Shown in pieces: positions 11,086 to 22,275 of a stretch of DNA of 64,000 nt; the first letter of the stretch is position 1; each line of letters opens with the position of its first letter. This DNA is from Nymphaea colorata (taxonomy: Eukaryota > Streptophyta > Magnoliopsida > Nymphaeales > Nymphaeaceae). The stretch is taken from contig NC_045141.1 of assembly GCF_008831285.2 (NCBI RefSeq), forward strand, positions 12,512,106 through 12,576,105, in the 5' to 3' direction. The notes below the pieces were generated by a model. The model searched no databases, was not told where the DNA came from, and worked only from the letters and a program-made list of their open reading frames with translations. The translations under genes and the position numbers were made by a program.

Positions 11086-13407
11086 TCAGAGTTGCGTTCC
11101 ACTTTCACTTCCACTTCCATCAATATCTTGATTTTCTTCAATGCTTTCAATGATATCATCATCATCGAATGCCTCAAAAGGAATAACAGGATCAGAAAAA
11201 TCCATGTTAGTATGTAAATTGTGTTCTCCATCAAAACCAAATTCATCTGGATTTACATCCCAATATTTAGATGATCCACAACTGCATTTTATTAAAGATG
11301 AAAGTTAAACAATAAAAAATATTGACCATAAAAATATAAGAAATCTAACACAACATAAGAAATTGAGCAAAGCAAAACAACATAATAAAGAAATACCTAT
11401 ATTCTTTTTTCTTCCTTGAAAGAAGACGCAAATTAGAATGCACATAAACCATGTCTTCTGCACGTTGGCTAGTGAGTTTGTTCCTTTTAATGTTGTGTAT
11501 ATGATATGCTCCAATTTCTTTCAGAACACGATGATGTAAAAGGTTGTGATAGTAACCTCAAAGCAAGTTTATGAAGCATGGCATTTCTGATCCATAAGAT
11601 GCCCACCAATCAAAATGACTCATGTCATCATCTTCTCTTGCTGCTGTTGCGCCTTCTAAACTAAAATTTTCTAAGAAAAACTTGTTATATTCACAAATTG
11701 CTTGTGTAATTGGTATAAGAATCTGTAAAAAGTCTGTCCATACATGACATTCTTTGAGCATTTAACTCATTATCTAGATTTGGAGTAACACGTCCAGGAG
11801 CTTCTTCAATCCATTTTTTAGTGTAATATTTGGGATTTAAAGAATGTGTCATGCAATGCAAGAGAGTATTGCTTTTATCCCATCTTTCAACTAATATTGT
11901 ACTTATGCGATCAAAGAACTCTGAATTATCAAATACAATGTCTTTTTGTTCTTTCTTGAAAACTATTTGCTGAATTTCTTCAACCATATCTTTCCACATT
12001 GCATAAACTTTATGAAGCATTGGTTCATCTTTATTAATAGCTCTCAACATGCACCAAATTGGCTCTGTGAAATCCAAAAAATATGCAATTTTATCCCACC
12101 ATTTGTCTTCAACAATAAGGCTTTTAATACTTTGAGCTTTAGCCTCATCTTCAACCCGATAAAAACTTCAGTCTCTACTAAACACCATCTGAATTAAGTG
12201 CATCTTGCACTCTTTGAATTCTTTTCAACATGACAATTATTGAAGCAGATCTTGTCTTTGCAACCTTTAACAATCTCAAATCAGAATAACTACTAAAAAG
12301 AGACAATGCACGTTGGTGATTGACGATGAAATTTCTAATATTTCTTGCATCTTTTTCAATCTCTTGAATCCATGAGAATAGCTCATGTCCCTTGGGATCT
12401 ACATCTTCACTTGGAGGATTGCATATGTCCTTTAGTGCTAAATTCAAAGTGTGTGCAACACATGGAGTAAAAAAAATGTGGAAAATCATACTTCAAACTA
12501 AGTCCAGCACTTTTTCATACAACAGCATTGTCTGTAATGAGCTGCACCACTTTATCATGACTAACTTCCTTGATGGCTTCTACAAATAATTGCTTCAAAT
12601 ATTCAGCATCTTTATATTCTCTAGATGCATCAACTTCCTTCAAAAATATTGATTCATCACGTGGAATGGCAAGGAAATTAATTAGTGGATGTCTTTGAAG
12701 ATTTGTCCACCCATCAGAAAAAATTGATACCCCAGTCGTGTTCTATGTAAACTTTTTCTTTTCTAAACTTTGCTCAACCTCATTTTTTTCATTTTGAAGA
12801 AAGATGTACACAACCTTTCTAAATAGGGAGGTATATATCCTGATAATTTGCTATTTGCAAGCATAGTACAAGCCTTCTTCCAAAATGGATTTCTAGCTAC
12901 ATTAAAAGGAATGCAACTAAAATAGAAAAACTTAGCAATCACTTTATCTACACTTCTGCAAGAATCAAAACATGTCTCTATAGTCTTTCTTTTCCTATCA
13001 GAACACTTAGGATTTGTCACAATAACACTTGTTTTCTTCTTGCCGTGGATTGCATCAGCACGATCTTGCAACCTCTTGAACTCTCGAGCTTTTTCTGTAG
13101 ATTTTTTTTTACATCCTCGAATTCCATAACCTGACAACTTCAACAAATGTGCCTTAATTCTTGTGTAAGATCCTACAAATGTAGCTTCACAATATTTGTA
13201 TACAAAATGCACATTTCCACCCCCACTACCTACATCTTTAGTGACCGCTTTCATTTCTTTCCATAGTGGTTGTTCTTCAGATGCATATGCTTCACCAGGT
13301 ACTGTAAAAGACTTTAAAACATCACTTTCATCCACATTCACACTAGATGAAGAATCTATTGCAGGAGAATTTGAAACAATTTCTTTTCCTTTCCTTCTGT
13401 TTGCCAT
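11086..13407 (-). pseudogene. hAT transposase (BED, DUF659, dimerisation), broken
   Basis: Start MANRRKGKEI at 13407. Residues about 55-110 are a degraded BED zinc finger (GSYTRIKAHLLKLSGYGI; the usual C-x2-C reads YKYC). DUF659 follows at about 12500-12750 with the catalytic-region motifs IFSDGWTN and LITDNA. PCVAHTLNLALKDI starts a new open stretch at 12489, and IVERWDKS-like sequence, then FDWWASYGSEMP and a C-terminal dimerisation segment ending RNKLTSQRAEDMVYVHSNL, lie at about 11400-11640. A probable intron (about 11282-11395) precedes an acidic tail ending at TGA 11086-11088. Stops or frame changes occur near 12800, 12490, 12160, 11690 and 11560, so the enzyme is dead. It would cut and paste hAT DNA with 8 bp duplications. 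Confidence 0.88.
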
Positions 13408-14900
13408 CTTTCATGGTTTATCACTTTATCTAGTGTTGACCAGCTCTTGCACTGTTGCACAGGTAGAACATTGAATAATGAGCTTTAATTTTAAAACTAT
13501 CGATGGATATGAAACAATAATTGCAAAAATTCAAGTGACATTCAGATTGAATAAATGACAAGAGGTTAGCAAGTGAGAAAATCAAGAAACCAAATCTTAA
13601 CATTAAGCACCAACCAAGCATAAGGAGAGCTAGCATTTTGATCAACCACCGCATCATGCATATGTTCAGCTCAAGTGCCAATGACACAAGAATAACAGGA
13701 AAAAAAAACAGAACAACAAAGAGAGAATCATGATATGCAGACAACTATGATAATCAAGCATGACTCAACAACTCCTGAAGTTGAACCTTTGCCGAATCAC
13801 CTGAATCAGCCTATTCAAATGGAAACAGACCTCTTCAGCATTTAACACATGGTTCAATTTGAGGACAACACACGGAGCATAATCATGGTTCCAACACTTT
13901 ATATTTTGAAGTTTATTCATTTTGTTGCTCTCTGATTTTTTTACATAAAAGAAAGATCTTTTTAACTTCGACACAACTCATAAACGATTCCAATTTGATT
14001 CAGCCGATTCACTGAACCATTGTTCACATCAGAGTGCCAATAATGAATTCATTGCTGTCCATTGGCTTTGAGATCAATATTTCAGATTAAAAAAAATTAC
14101 TTTGAGATCCATTGGCTTGAACAAGCCATAGATGAAACTATTCGACAAAGCAATCTTTCAAACTATTTGATTTTGATATATGATAAACCAAACGATAGAA
14201 TGTAAAAAAAAAAATTTGTTAACAAAAGCAAATAAATAAAATTTCAGAGCAGTACTACTAAGTTGCTAACCCCTCCATGTTTGCAAATGTGATTTCAGAG
14301 CAGTCATGGCGCATGAAACTTGCGAAGATGGAGAAAGCAATCAAGCATGCTATTTTTGCCAATATAAGAATTAAGAAGTAGAGACAAGTATTTATATCAT
14401 ATATGATGCTAACCTATACTACGCTGTAACAACAATCTACACTGCAAGTCTGCAATAGCCAATACGGTAATACCATGTCCTAAGAATAAGGTCACAGACT
14501 CAAAAGAGCTCAAGAGAAACATTTCACAGATATAGAAGGGAACGATGGTGAACAGGGGCATTGAAATTTGAAAGAGGGTTGAGGATGAGGAAGAAAACGA
14601 AATGGGGAAAACAGTGGAGTGGAGGGAGACAGACGGCTGGAGAAACGAAATACCTAGATGCCGCCGGAAGAGATGATCGCAGCCAACGCCGGTGGCCGGA
14701 CAGAGAGGAAACTACCGTCGGTCGCCGGACAGGGAGGAAGCTATTGCCAGTGGAAGGGATCGCAGCAGAGAGAGACAACGAAGAAGGCGTTCAAAGGGGA
14801 AAAAAAAAGTCGAGGACATGTGCCCGATTAATTTTGTTCATTTCTTGGAAATAAAAAAAAAACCCTAAAAAAGGACAAAAATGGCCAGACTTGTTTTTAA
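13408..14900. other. hAT 5' non-coding region
   Basis: Between the transposase start and the right subterminal repeats there is 1.5 kb with no credible protein. The stretch 14560-14790 is G/A-rich and open on both strands (GGCCGGACAGAGAGG and GTCGCCGGACAGGGAGG are near repeats), but neither translation resembles a known protein. It may contain the transposase promoter and leader. Confidence 0.4.
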
Positions 14901-16514
14901 CCGCACCTGACTCGCGTTTGACGTGAATCAAGTGCGTGTCAATAGATGAACATTTTTAGTCGGGTGCGTCTGACTACATTCGACTCAGCGTTGACGGTCT
15001 TGGGTGCGAATCAGGGTCGCACCCGCACCCGAATCTGCACCAGCGTCGCGTCGATGTGGGTGCGGCTTCAAATTAGCCGCACCGTGGTATCATAGATTGA
15101 GAGCTATCTCCTTTGGCCATGGGAAAATGAGGAAGAGAGAAAGGGGGAACCAAACAATGCTATATTCAATAAAAGAAAGAACATGATTCAACCATGAAAT
15201 GAAAGATCATCTCATCTTTTCATGCTCTTGGTGCTCTCGAACATAGCCTCTTGACTCTAAAATAGAAAATGAGAGCTATCTCATATGGCCATAGAGAGAT
15301 GAAAAAGAGAGGAAAGAAAATAAAGAATGGAGTGAGATTTGGTTACATACCTCTAAATGAGAAAGGCTTAGAGAAAATGAATACCTTAGCTTGGATTGAT
15401 CCTAGGCCTCCTTGAGTGAAGCTCTAGGATGATGACAATGTAGCCTCCAAGAGATCTTGGTGCTCCCTTGAAGGCTTGTTGCTTGATGAAGTTTGCTCCA
15501 AGGTTGGAGAAGGAGAGGCAGTGACAATGAAAAAGGAAGAGGGAAATGGAGGAGAGAGTTAAGAAAACTCTAAGTCAAGTGAAAATTTGCTAGAATCTCT
15601 CCAAGGCTAGCCTATGTCCAAGAGGGGGGACGGTGGGGGAATTTATAGAGAATTTTGGAGCCAAAACTTAAAATTTGAATTTTTTGAATTTCACAATGTT
15701 TTCATCTGAATTTCACATAATTTTGAATCATTTTCATTCTTTTTCAAAGAAAATAGGTTTTGACTAAGTGGGATTGGCCCTTAGCCCTGCAAATACCCAT
15801 TTGGGGTGTGGGCAGGGCTAATGCCCACCCAAAAATGCCAAAACCACCCTCCAAAGGGTGGTTTTTTTCACAAAAAAGGATGAGGGAGGGGGGTCTCGGC
15901 GCGCTAGGCATTCAAAGCACCTGGCACGCTGCGCGTGACGCGCTGTTGCTCCCTATCACACGCAACGCAAGCGCGCGAAAGCGTGCTTGCGTGTAATGCA
16001 ATTCTTTCACTAGCTCGTGCAGCACGTGAATGCGCACTTGACTGCGTGGGCGCAAAAACTTTTTTTTTAATAAAATCAAGTAAAATCTAAAAATGGTTGT
16101 TTTGATCGAAAGCATAAAACATTTTTTTGTTTAAAATGTGTGTAGAAATAGGTTTTGTTATAAATGGGCGGTCGATTCTGTCTTGAGTGACTCCGCCTCG
16201 TTTTGAATCTGGATTCGATTCAATTGGCTACCGACATGTTCTCATGAGATAGTTAAGCTTCAAATATACATCTCGATGTGAGAGCAAAATAGAGCAAAGG
16301 TTTGTGCATGCGCATGCGGTGCTCATAGCACCAAACTTTGCCGTTTTGAACTTGATTTTGGATTTTGAGTTTGAAATGCTTGAGTTGGATCTAAACTTGG
16401 GTTTAAAATTTCAGTTTAGATCTAACAGGCATAAATCTCAAATGTATATCCAAATACTAAAACAATAGCCTCTTTTTGAAAAATTTGGGGTGATAACAAG
16501 CTCCCATAATCTCT

Positions 16515-16964
16515 TCAATGTGACTCTTCGATGACTTTCTTTACTTCATCTTCATCAAGGTACCGAGAGTATTTAGTACTAAATCCACATCTGTATAGCA
16601 CCCCTGCAAGCATAAAGTACGTTGTTGACATATGTTGAATTGCTTTCTGTTCAGTTTTGGGCATTCCAGTAGGGAATTCTCTGCTTTCAATGTATCTTTT
16701 AATGTCATGATACCAAAGCATATTCCCCTCTTGGATATGATGAACATGTTTCACCGCTTCAAAAGTAGGGTGTTCTAATCTTCCAATTTCAAAAGAATGG
16801 ATTGCTTCATTGGTTTGAAAAGTGATGGTGGATCCCAAGCTCACGAGACCATCTGCAATAGGGTTACCTTCTTTTTTTATGTGAGTTAGTTGTACTTCTT
16901 CAAACAGACGGATCAAGGAAGTGACGAGTTCTTGATACGGTATCAACTTTTCGTCTTTGACTTG
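16515..16964 (-). pseudogene. Tat linker and start of integrase zinc finger
   Basis: The reading frame covers the end of archaeal-type RNase H (LTHIKKEGNPIADGLVSLGS) and then the integrase N-terminal segment ending GVLYRCGFSTKYSRYLDED and VKKVIEESH, where the His is part of the HHCC zinc finger. The coding sequence stops abruptly at the solo LTR (16498) and resumes at 8806. A TGA directly follows ESH, plus a frame change. Confidence 0.82.
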
Positions 16965-17222
16965 TCATTCTCCATTCACTTGGTTGATGATAAGCTGAGA
17001 GTCACCGAAGGTATGCACCCTTTTCACTTGAAAACTCAATAAAGAACGAAGTCCTTGTATGAGGGCTTCATATTCTGCCATGTTATGGGTACATGAAAAG
17101 TCGAGCTTCAAAGAGTATGAGATCATTTCATCTTCTGGAGTGATGAGTAAACTACCTATACCAGCTCCCATCACGTTTTTGAATCCATCAAAGTACATCT
17201 TCCATACTGAAACTATTTTCAA
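16965..17222 (-). pseudogene. Tat archaeal-type RNase H (aRNH)
   Basis: WKMYFDGFKNVMGAGIGSLL contains the first catalytic Asp, HNMAEYEALIQGL the Glu, and VHTFGDSQLIINQVNGE the second Asp with the GDSQL motif typical of the extra archaeal-type RNase H of Tat elements. The domain degrades the RNA of RNA/DNA hybrids during reverse transcription. Well preserved. A stop separates it from the downstream integrase part. Confidence 0.88.
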
Positions 17223-17229
17223 TTTTAGT

Positions 17230-17710
17230 ACGTGTTCATGTGGAAACTCATCATTAGTTTTGATTCTCTCGTACTAGGGAAAGTCTGCTAACTGATCCGC
17301 AATTGCTTGTCCTTTGATTGACTTCTGGGATACATATTCAAGGTCATATTGCATCAGCAGAACTTGTCATTTGGCGATGCATCCATTAAAGAATGACTAC
17401 TTCAAGATGTATTTAAGAGAATTTAGCTTGGATAGTATCTTGACCTCATAAGCTAATAAATAATGTCTTAGCTTCTGACACATCCAAACCAATGCTAGAC
17501 AATTTCTCTATTGGAGAGTACTTTTTCTCGTACTAGACAAAAGTTTTGCTAATGTAATAAATTTCATGCTCGATGCGACTTCTTTCTTCATATTGCACCA
17601 AAAAGCCGCCACATGCTGACTCATTCACTGTGATATAAAGCAGCAATGGTCTACCCAACACCGGTGGTTTTAGAATTGGTGGATTAGAAGGTATCTTTTG
17701 TTCTTTTCAA
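17230..17710 (-). pseudogene. Tat RNase H (Ty3-type), fragmentary
   Basis: Reading the minus strand through stops gives PPVLGRPLLLYITVNESA, GGFLVQYEE, EIYYISKTF and KKYSPIEKL, matching the RNase H/connection region that follows Ty3 RT (usually YYLSKTF and RYSPLEK). Many stops and shifts. It connects RT at 17950 to aRNH at 17222. Confidence 0.75.
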
Positions 17711-17949
17711 ATGACTATTGGCATTCAAAACCCCACTTAAACTTGATGCATTTCCTCAACAGCTGGTTGAATGGTTTGCATCTCATGGCCAGATTGGAAA
17801 TGAATCATCTGATGGACTGGATTTGCCCTTGCAAACTTCATTGTTCCTTAACATTGGTAGGTGGTGGCATATCGATGATAGCTTTAGCTTTGGTAAGATC
17901 CATTTCGATCCTCCTTTTACTGACCATGAAACCCAAAAGTTTGCCTGAT

Positions 17950-18939
17950 TCAACCCCAAACACGCATTTTTTGAAGATTCAAACGAAGGTTGTACTGTAA
18001 AAGTCTCTCGAACACCTGGGCGAGGGTCTCAAAATTATTTTTTCTTGCCTTAGACTTAAGCAATATGTCATCGATATATGCATTCATGATTTTGTGCATC
18101 TGGTCATGGAAGATAGTAGCCATGGCTCTTTGATAAGTTGTTCCAGCATTCTTTATCCCAAACGGCATCACTGTGTAATAGAAAGTACCCTAAGGTGTAG
18201 TAAAAGTGGTCTTAGGTTGATCCTTGACTGCTAATTTGATTTGGTTATAACTCGAATATCCATCCAGAAAAGAGAACATTGTATGTCCAGTAGTACTATC
18301 AACCAATAGATCGATGTTTGGAAGTGGATAATCGCTTTTTGGTGTGGCTTTGTTCATGTCTCGAAAGTTAATGCATAATCTGACTTTGCCATTTTTCTTA
18401 GGGACCACCACGATATTAGCCAACCATTCAGGGTAATCGATGGCACAAATGAATTTTTTCCTTAGTAGGTCTTCTAGTCCTTCCTGTATAGGTCATTCTA
18501 GTCGAGGATCAAGCTTGTGCCACTTCTGTTTGATTGGCTTGCAATTAGGATTTAAGGGCAAACGACGTTCAACCAACTGGGGGTCTAAGCTTGGCCTATC
18601 CTCATAGGTCCATGCGAAAACTTCTTGATGGCTTATAAGAAAGTCAACCAATCTTTTCTTCTCGTCTACTGACAAACTTGTACCAATTTGAAGGATTTTA
18701 GGATTCTTGATGATTCCAATATTAATATCTTCAATTGGATCATTAACCAGGGACGAGAGATGTTCTTGTTTCTGAATCTGAGTGAATTTTGGTAACTCTG
18801 ACTCGGGTAATTCTAGGGGGACTTTCGAGAAAAAACAAGAAACTGAGACATGTTGAATTCTGACATCCTGTAAAGAGAATGATAAAGAAAAGAATTTGAC
18901 GAAATTAAAATTGACAACAAAAGATTGTTTACATTGCAT
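17950..18939 (-). pseudogene. Tat reverse transcriptase
   Basis: From 18939: VDFLISHQEVFAWTYED and RRLPLNPNCKPIKQK (RT N-terminus). From 18423: VVVPKKNGKVRLCINFRDMN, KSDYPLPNIDLLVD, and FLDGYSSYNQIKL with the first catalytic Asp. From 18171: MPFGIKNAGTTYQRAM and the catalytic YIDDIL. At least two stops split it (near 18180 and 18480). The motif set is classic Ty3/gypsy RT. It copies element RNA into cDNA in the cytoplasmic particle. Confidence 0.9.
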
Positions 18940-19068
18940 ATCAAAAGAAAAATTCTTAGTTCATAGAAGGGGTCCTCTCATGAGACTAAACAAAAAGAAT
19001 TTGAAGACTACAAAATTCATGGAAGGACTTGAAACAAAGGTGAATACTATCAGCCCACAAGATCTTCT

Positions 19069-19314
19069 TCAAATTTCTTCATGATATCTCAGTCCTCTGG
19101 TGTTCATATGAAAAGACATACTAATCGGCTGCAAGATGTCATCTTCATTCTTTCCGAGGCCAGTGGATGGACGATAGCCACCTTTCAGAAGCAACTGAAA
19201 TCCCTTAAAGTTTTTCATGAAATGAACATATAAGAGATGTTTTTGATAACTTGCACGATTGCTTGAAATAGTATGGGCACTCCCAGATGATTTGTCTATC
19301 TCTATGTTTTGCAT
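19069..19314 (-). pseudogene. G-patch-like segment of Tat pol
   Basis: LLKGGYRPSTGLGKNEDDIL has the G-x-G-x-G-K pattern of a G-patch (GLGK core), just downstream of the protease. G-patches are known after the protease in some retroviruses and gypsy-type elements and are thought to bind RNA or protein partners. The frame is separated from the protease frame by one stop at 19312-19314. Confidence 0.55.
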
Positions 19315-19908
19315 TCATTCTTCCAAAAGTCTGTCATTTGTTGTTCTTATGCTGGGTACATCCACCGAATCAATTGGCCTGAGCATTGGTTGCACCAACC
19401 TTTCGGCCAGATCCTCAGCACGTATGATAATGATTGATGGGCCAAAATTCCATTTGAGGCACTGGTGAAGAGTAGATGAGATCCCTCGTACTTGGTGGAT
19501 CCAAGGTCGTCCCAAGAGTAAGTTATATGATGGTGGTACATCCACCACATGGAATACAATGCAATGACTGGTGTTTTCGATGATCACATTTATGTCGAGA
19601 GTACCTTTGCTGCTCATGTCTCGACCATCGTATCCATAGATCTTGATATCATCAGTGCGGTATTTGTCTTCATGAAACCCTAATGCTTTGGCCGTGAGAT
19701 CAGGACAAATATTTAAGCCGCTTCCTCCATCGATCAACACATGTGGCACAGTCATCCCATTGATCTGGACGACGATATAAAGAGCATCTACATGATAATA
19801 TCTCCATTTTGAGATGTCATTTTCTGATGAGGTAATTAACTGGTCCTTAGAGGGTCGAATCCAATCTCCCTCAACCATACGCTCTTCCAAGAGGAGGACT
19901 TCACCCAA
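19315..19908 (-). pseudogene. Tat aspartic protease
   Basis: The motif VLIDGGSGLNIC at about residues 58-69 of this stretch is the aspartic protease active site (D-G-G-S-G type used in Tat and Athila elements), and LLLGRPWIHQV further on is the conserved protease end (usually ILGRPWLH). The 197-codon stretch is open, so this domain alone is undamaged. It would cleave the gag-pol polyprotein. Confidence 0.87.
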
Positions 19909-20132
19909 GTAGCACGAACTTTCATCTAAAGAGTCATCTGATGATTTCGTGAACCTTCATCCGAAGTAGCATGAACCTTCATCCGAAGAGTCATCTGATG
20001 ATTTCGTAGGATAAAAATCTTTGGGATTATGAGAAGTTTTTTTGATGAACTTTTTGTCTTGCCGTTCAACATAGCAATAGAATCCAGAGGTTTCTTATCC
20101 CGATCTTTCATCATGACTTTACGTGAACTGCT

Positions 20133-21600
20133 TCAATCACAAGGTCGGATGTGCTCCTGTGGATGATATAGGAATGGAGTGCCTGTGGTGATCATGGCCA
20201 CTGCTGCCTTCCCATGGTCAAGAGATGGATTCCTCAACACCTCAGGGATGCTATCATCACCAAACTTGAGATCATTGTTGATGAAATCTTGAATAATGTT
20301 TTTAAGGACAAGACAATCCTCAGTGTCATGACCAGGGGCATGATGAAACTTACATAGTTTTTCTTTATTTCCTCCCAACATTTTCAAAGGCTTTGATACT
20401 TTTGGCAAGACGATAGTTCCTTTGGCAAGGAGGCATTCTAGTATCTTCTCATGAGACTGACTGAGATGAGTGAATTTCTGGTCATGACCCCAGCCTGGGT
20501 GTTTGTTTTTTCTTCCATCATTGCCTTTGGGAAACTGGGTGTTCTTCTTGAGACTGACTTCTTTGTCATGCTTATAACTGTTGTTATCCTTTCGAATGTC
20601 GGCGTTAGCTATGAAGTGTGTAGGCAACTGTGTTCTTCCTCATTTCTTACCCTCTTCCTTGTCCTTAGGAGCAATGATTCCATCAAAATCACCTTCCTCA
20701 ACTCCTTCCTCTATTGAGTTTGCTTGTTCGATCAACTCAACAAAGGTCTTGATCAGGGCATTGCGGATGAGACTTTTTAAAGGCTGGGCAAAATGAGTGA
20801 CAAAGCTTGTGTTCCATAAATGGGCTCCATCATTTTCTTACATTGAATTCTCCATTTTTGGATGAATTCTTGAGTCTTTTCTCCTTGTTTCTGACGAAGA
20901 CTGTAAATGGTATTGAAGGTTGGAGCCATGGCAGCATTTTGCTCAAATCTTTTGACAAACATGTTAATCAATTTATCAAATTCTTTTAGTTCGACTAGAT
21001 TGCCATTTTCTTTGTACCATTGTACGGCAATGCCTTCAAGACTTCTTGAAAAATAGCGAAACAAAGCTTTGTTATTTGTCTGGATTTTGTAGCAATTATT
21101 GAAAAAGGTTGAAAGATGAACATGTGTAAGGGTGGGCATCGGGTCGGGCCGGCCCGATCCGGCCCGATAGCTCGGGTCTCCGCCCGAGCCTGGCTCGTTT
21201 AAGAATAAAAAACAAATTTTTAATCATAAAATAGTTTTTTTAAATATAAAATATATTTATTAATAATAAATAAATATTATTAAAACAAAAAAAATAAAAA
21301 TATATATATTTTTTAAACTTAAACTGGCCGAACCAGGCCGGGCCCGAAAAATCCTGGCCCAGGCTCGGGCCGGGCCGGGCCGGCCCACCGGCGGCTAGGC
21401 CCGACGCCCACCCTTAAACATGTGGGCAAGTGGTTTCATCGTATCTGACGAACTCCTTGGGAAAGCCTTTCACATCATCGTCCCCTTCAATACCGAGGTA
21501 GTAATCCTCGCATGAGTATGAGTGTTTTCCTTTTCCCCTAAGTTCAAGATTGTTCATCATTTTCTCCATTTCATAGAACCTGCGCTTAGTTGGACTTTCA
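20133..21600 (-). pseudogene. Tat gag core and zinc-knuckle region, split by a MITE
   Basis: Retrotransposon gag core at 20777-21120: FFNNCYKIQTNNKALFRYF, LEGIAVQWYKE and TIYSLRQKQGEKTQEFIQKW, the familiar gag helices. The sequence above the MITE (21417-21580) continues the same protein upstream (YYLGIEGDDDVKGFPKEF, ending CPHV) and rejoins HLSTFFNN once the MITE is removed. A C-H-x4-G-H-x4-C knuckle (CKFHHAPGHDTEDC) lies at about 20296-20340. It would form the particle shell. Confidence 0.85.
21127..21416. mobile_element. hAT-type MITE (290 bp) in Tat gag
   Basis: Terminal inverted repeats TAAGGGTGGGCATCGGGTCG and TAAGGGTGGGCGTCGGGCCT (right, reverse complement), GC-rich ends (GGGCCGGCCC) and an AT-rich centre. 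The 8 bp duplication AACATGTG is perfect (21119-21126 and 21417-21424). No coding capacity. It interrupts gag, so it inserted after the Tat element. Confidence 0.93.
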
Positions 21601-21765
21601 TTATCACTTGATTCGATTAATTCTGGCTTTGCTTTTTTTTTTCTTGCCCTTTATCTTTTTTACTTTCCTTACAGAACTCTCACTATCCGAGCTACTGTTG
21701 GGGATGTACTTCCTTGTCTTCTTGCCTTTTTTGGTGGGCTTTCTCTTTTTTTTTGGGTTTCTCTT

Positions 21766-22176
21766 TCAAACTTCCAGTGGTGACAGGGCTAGGTGAGCTG
21801 CTTTCCACCATAATTTCTTTTCTCTTCTTGCTTCTCTTTGTTGTTTTTTTTTCTTTTTGAGAGGAAGTAGTTGGGGCTTTTCCTCCTTACTAGTTGCTAA
21901 ATCTGAACTCAAATGGTCTTCATCCTGATTTGTAGGGGAAAATTTGTTGTTTTTCTTCTTTCTCTTCTGCTTGGCAGTTTTTTCATTTTTTAATTCTGAA
22001 GCAATCATCAAGGCCTTTTGTTCTTCTTGCTCCCACATGAATCGCTTCATGAACATCCGAAACATATGATAGCCTTTTGGCTCAATTGCTAGGAGACCAA
22101 GTGTTTCTGGCCTAAGCTCGGAAGATGAAGCCTCGTTCTGAGAAACTTGTTTAGCTTGCGATCTAGTTTCTACCAT
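21766..22176 (-). pseudogene. Tat gag N-terminus
   Basis: A start at 22176 gives MVETRSQAK, resembling the M-x-TRSQ start seen in many plant Ty3/gypsy gag proteins, then a strongly basic, Lys-rich segment (NEKTAKQKRKKKNNK, PLKKKKKQQREARREKK) that looks like a nuclear localisation or nucleic-acid-binding region. The open frame extends 30 codons further upstream but the MVETRSQ start fits the family better. Frame breaks separate it from the gag core. Confidence 0.65.
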
Positions 22177-22275
22177 CTTGTTGGCTTTCAAGTATTCACC
22201 TTTTGAGAAAGTAAAATGAAGAGTCGTTGGAATGAAATGATGACAAAATGAAGGTTCACACTGCATTAAGAGTTT

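Larger units (their letters stand above)
10708..15095 (-). mobile_element. hAT transposon, degenerate autonomous copy
   Basis: A 4.39 kb element encoding a BED/DUF659/hAT-dimerisation transposase on the minus strand. Termini: left CTATGTCACCAAGGTGCGG, right (reverse complement) CTATGATACCACGGTGCGG, 16 of 19 matching. An 8 bp duplication ATTGAGAG flanks it (10700-10707 and 15096-15103), as expected for hAT. Because AG before and CTA after the duplication are also shared, the ends could slide by a few bases. Both ends carry clustered subterminal GGTGCGG/CCGCACC motifs, typical transposase-binding repeats. It sits inside the solo LTR. Confidence 0.9.
8809..16493 (-). repeat. Solo LTR of the Tat family inserted in integrase, carrying an hAT element
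   Basis: After removing the hAT element (10708-15095 and one target copy) about 3.3 kb remains, aligning end to end with the 3' LTR at 3779-7340. On the minus strand the upstream flank codes for ...EESH and MGAC, and the downstream flank continues C-Q-stop-GHVGYQ: joined, they give a continuous HHCC-type integrase zinc finger. Candidate 5 bp target duplication: TGACA at 8804-8808 and TAACA at 16494-16498 (4 of 5). A solo LTR is what remains when the two LTRs of a full element recombine. Exact ends are ambiguous by about 5 bases because both termini resemble the flanking sequence. Confidence 0.8.

Noticed and set aside
8809-16493. 3' LTR of a second, independent Tat element
   Set aside because: The coding flanks on both sides join into one integrase zinc finger, which fits a solo LTR inserted in a single element.
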